Assembly (NCBI GenBank): GCA_002329285.1
Contig: DCTO01000049.1
Coordinates: 1 to 7,077 of the forward strand
DNA: 7,077 nucleotides
Direction: 5' to 3'
Source: Ruminococcaceae bacterium UBA1438
Lineage (GTDB): Bacteria; Bacillota; Clostridia; Oscillospirales; Acutalibacteraceae
Shown: in pieces, positions 7,045 through 7,077 of the stretch
Numbering within the stretch: the stretch's first letter is position 1
Layout: the number at the start of each line of letters is the position of its first letter
The notes under the pieces: model-generated
Databases searched by the model: none
Seen by the model: only the letters and a program-made list of their open reading frames with translations
Told to the model about the DNA's origin: nothing
Position numbers and translations under genes: made by a program

Positions 7045-7077
7045 ATGAGAAATCCGATTCTGATTTTTGCGGTTATC
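7045..7077 (+). CDS. Start of an unidentified gene, 11 codons only
   Basis: ATG at 7045 opens MRNPILIFAVI, which runs off the right edge. A basic residue followed by a hydrophobic stretch would fit a signal peptide or first membrane helix. AGGAAAGG (7027-7034) lies 10 bases upstream as a plausible ribosome binding site. The gap to ypeB is 92 bases with no plus-strand terminator, so the two could be cotranscribed. SleB, the usual YpeB partner, starts with a signal peptide, but 11 residues cannot support that identity. Alternatively, a minus-strand frame enters from the right and stops with TAG at 7035-7037, just before the minus-strand terminator-like hairpin; in that case this start would be spurious. 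Confidence 0.4.
   Translation, partial: MRNPILIFAVI

Noticed and set aside
1..7077. Search for an undescribed defence, mobile or biosynthetic system
   Set aside because: Every long coding region belongs to a well-known family, the gaps are short and explained by promoters or ribosome binding sites, and no arrays, retroelement-like RNAs or transfer signs were found.

Overview
The window looks like part of the chromosome of an endospore-forming member of the Clostridia, probably a gut-type Oscillospiraceae/Ruminococcaceae relative. This placement is inferred. It rests on a ypeB germination gene, compact Firmicutes-style Shine-Dalgarno sequences and promoters, moderate GC coding with very AT-rich gaps, and a short glutamate 5-kinase without a PUA domain. 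No rRNA, tRNA, CRISPR array, insertion sequence, phage gene or plasmid gene was seen.

Layout, left to right. Bases 1-1898 (minus strand) hold the N-terminal three quarters of a glycogen/alpha-glucan phosphorylase (glgP) that runs off the left edge; it has its own good promoter and a GGAGG ribosome binding site. Bases 2007-3443 (minus) encode a polytopic Wzx-type polysaccharide flippase. Bases 3461-4696 (minus) are proA and 4689-5480 (minus) are proB, overlapping by 8 bases in the order proB-proA. An AT-rich divergent region (5481-5632) carries an extended -10 promoter for proBA on one strand and a SigG-like promoter for ypeB on the other. ypeB (5633-6952, plus) is followed by a hairpin with a minus-strand T-tract and by the first 11 codons of an apparent plus-strand gene at the right edge.

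How the genes work together: ProB and ProA carry out the first two steps from glutamate to proline. The flippase gene starts 17 bases after proA, so it is probably read from the proBA promoter, although nothing links its function to proline. GlgP mobilises storage glucan as glucose-1-phosphate. YpeB is needed in Bacillus for the cortex-lytic enzyme SleB to assemble and be stable in the spore. This is a set of ordinary housekeeping and sporulation genes; I see no sign of a new system.

The most important oddity is technical. Bases 1-28 are an exact inverted copy of bases 67-94, and this replaces the expected conserved continuation of GlgP. It looks like a fold-back chimera or an assembly-graph artefact at a contig end, so the first ~26-28 bases should not be trusted as genomic sequence.
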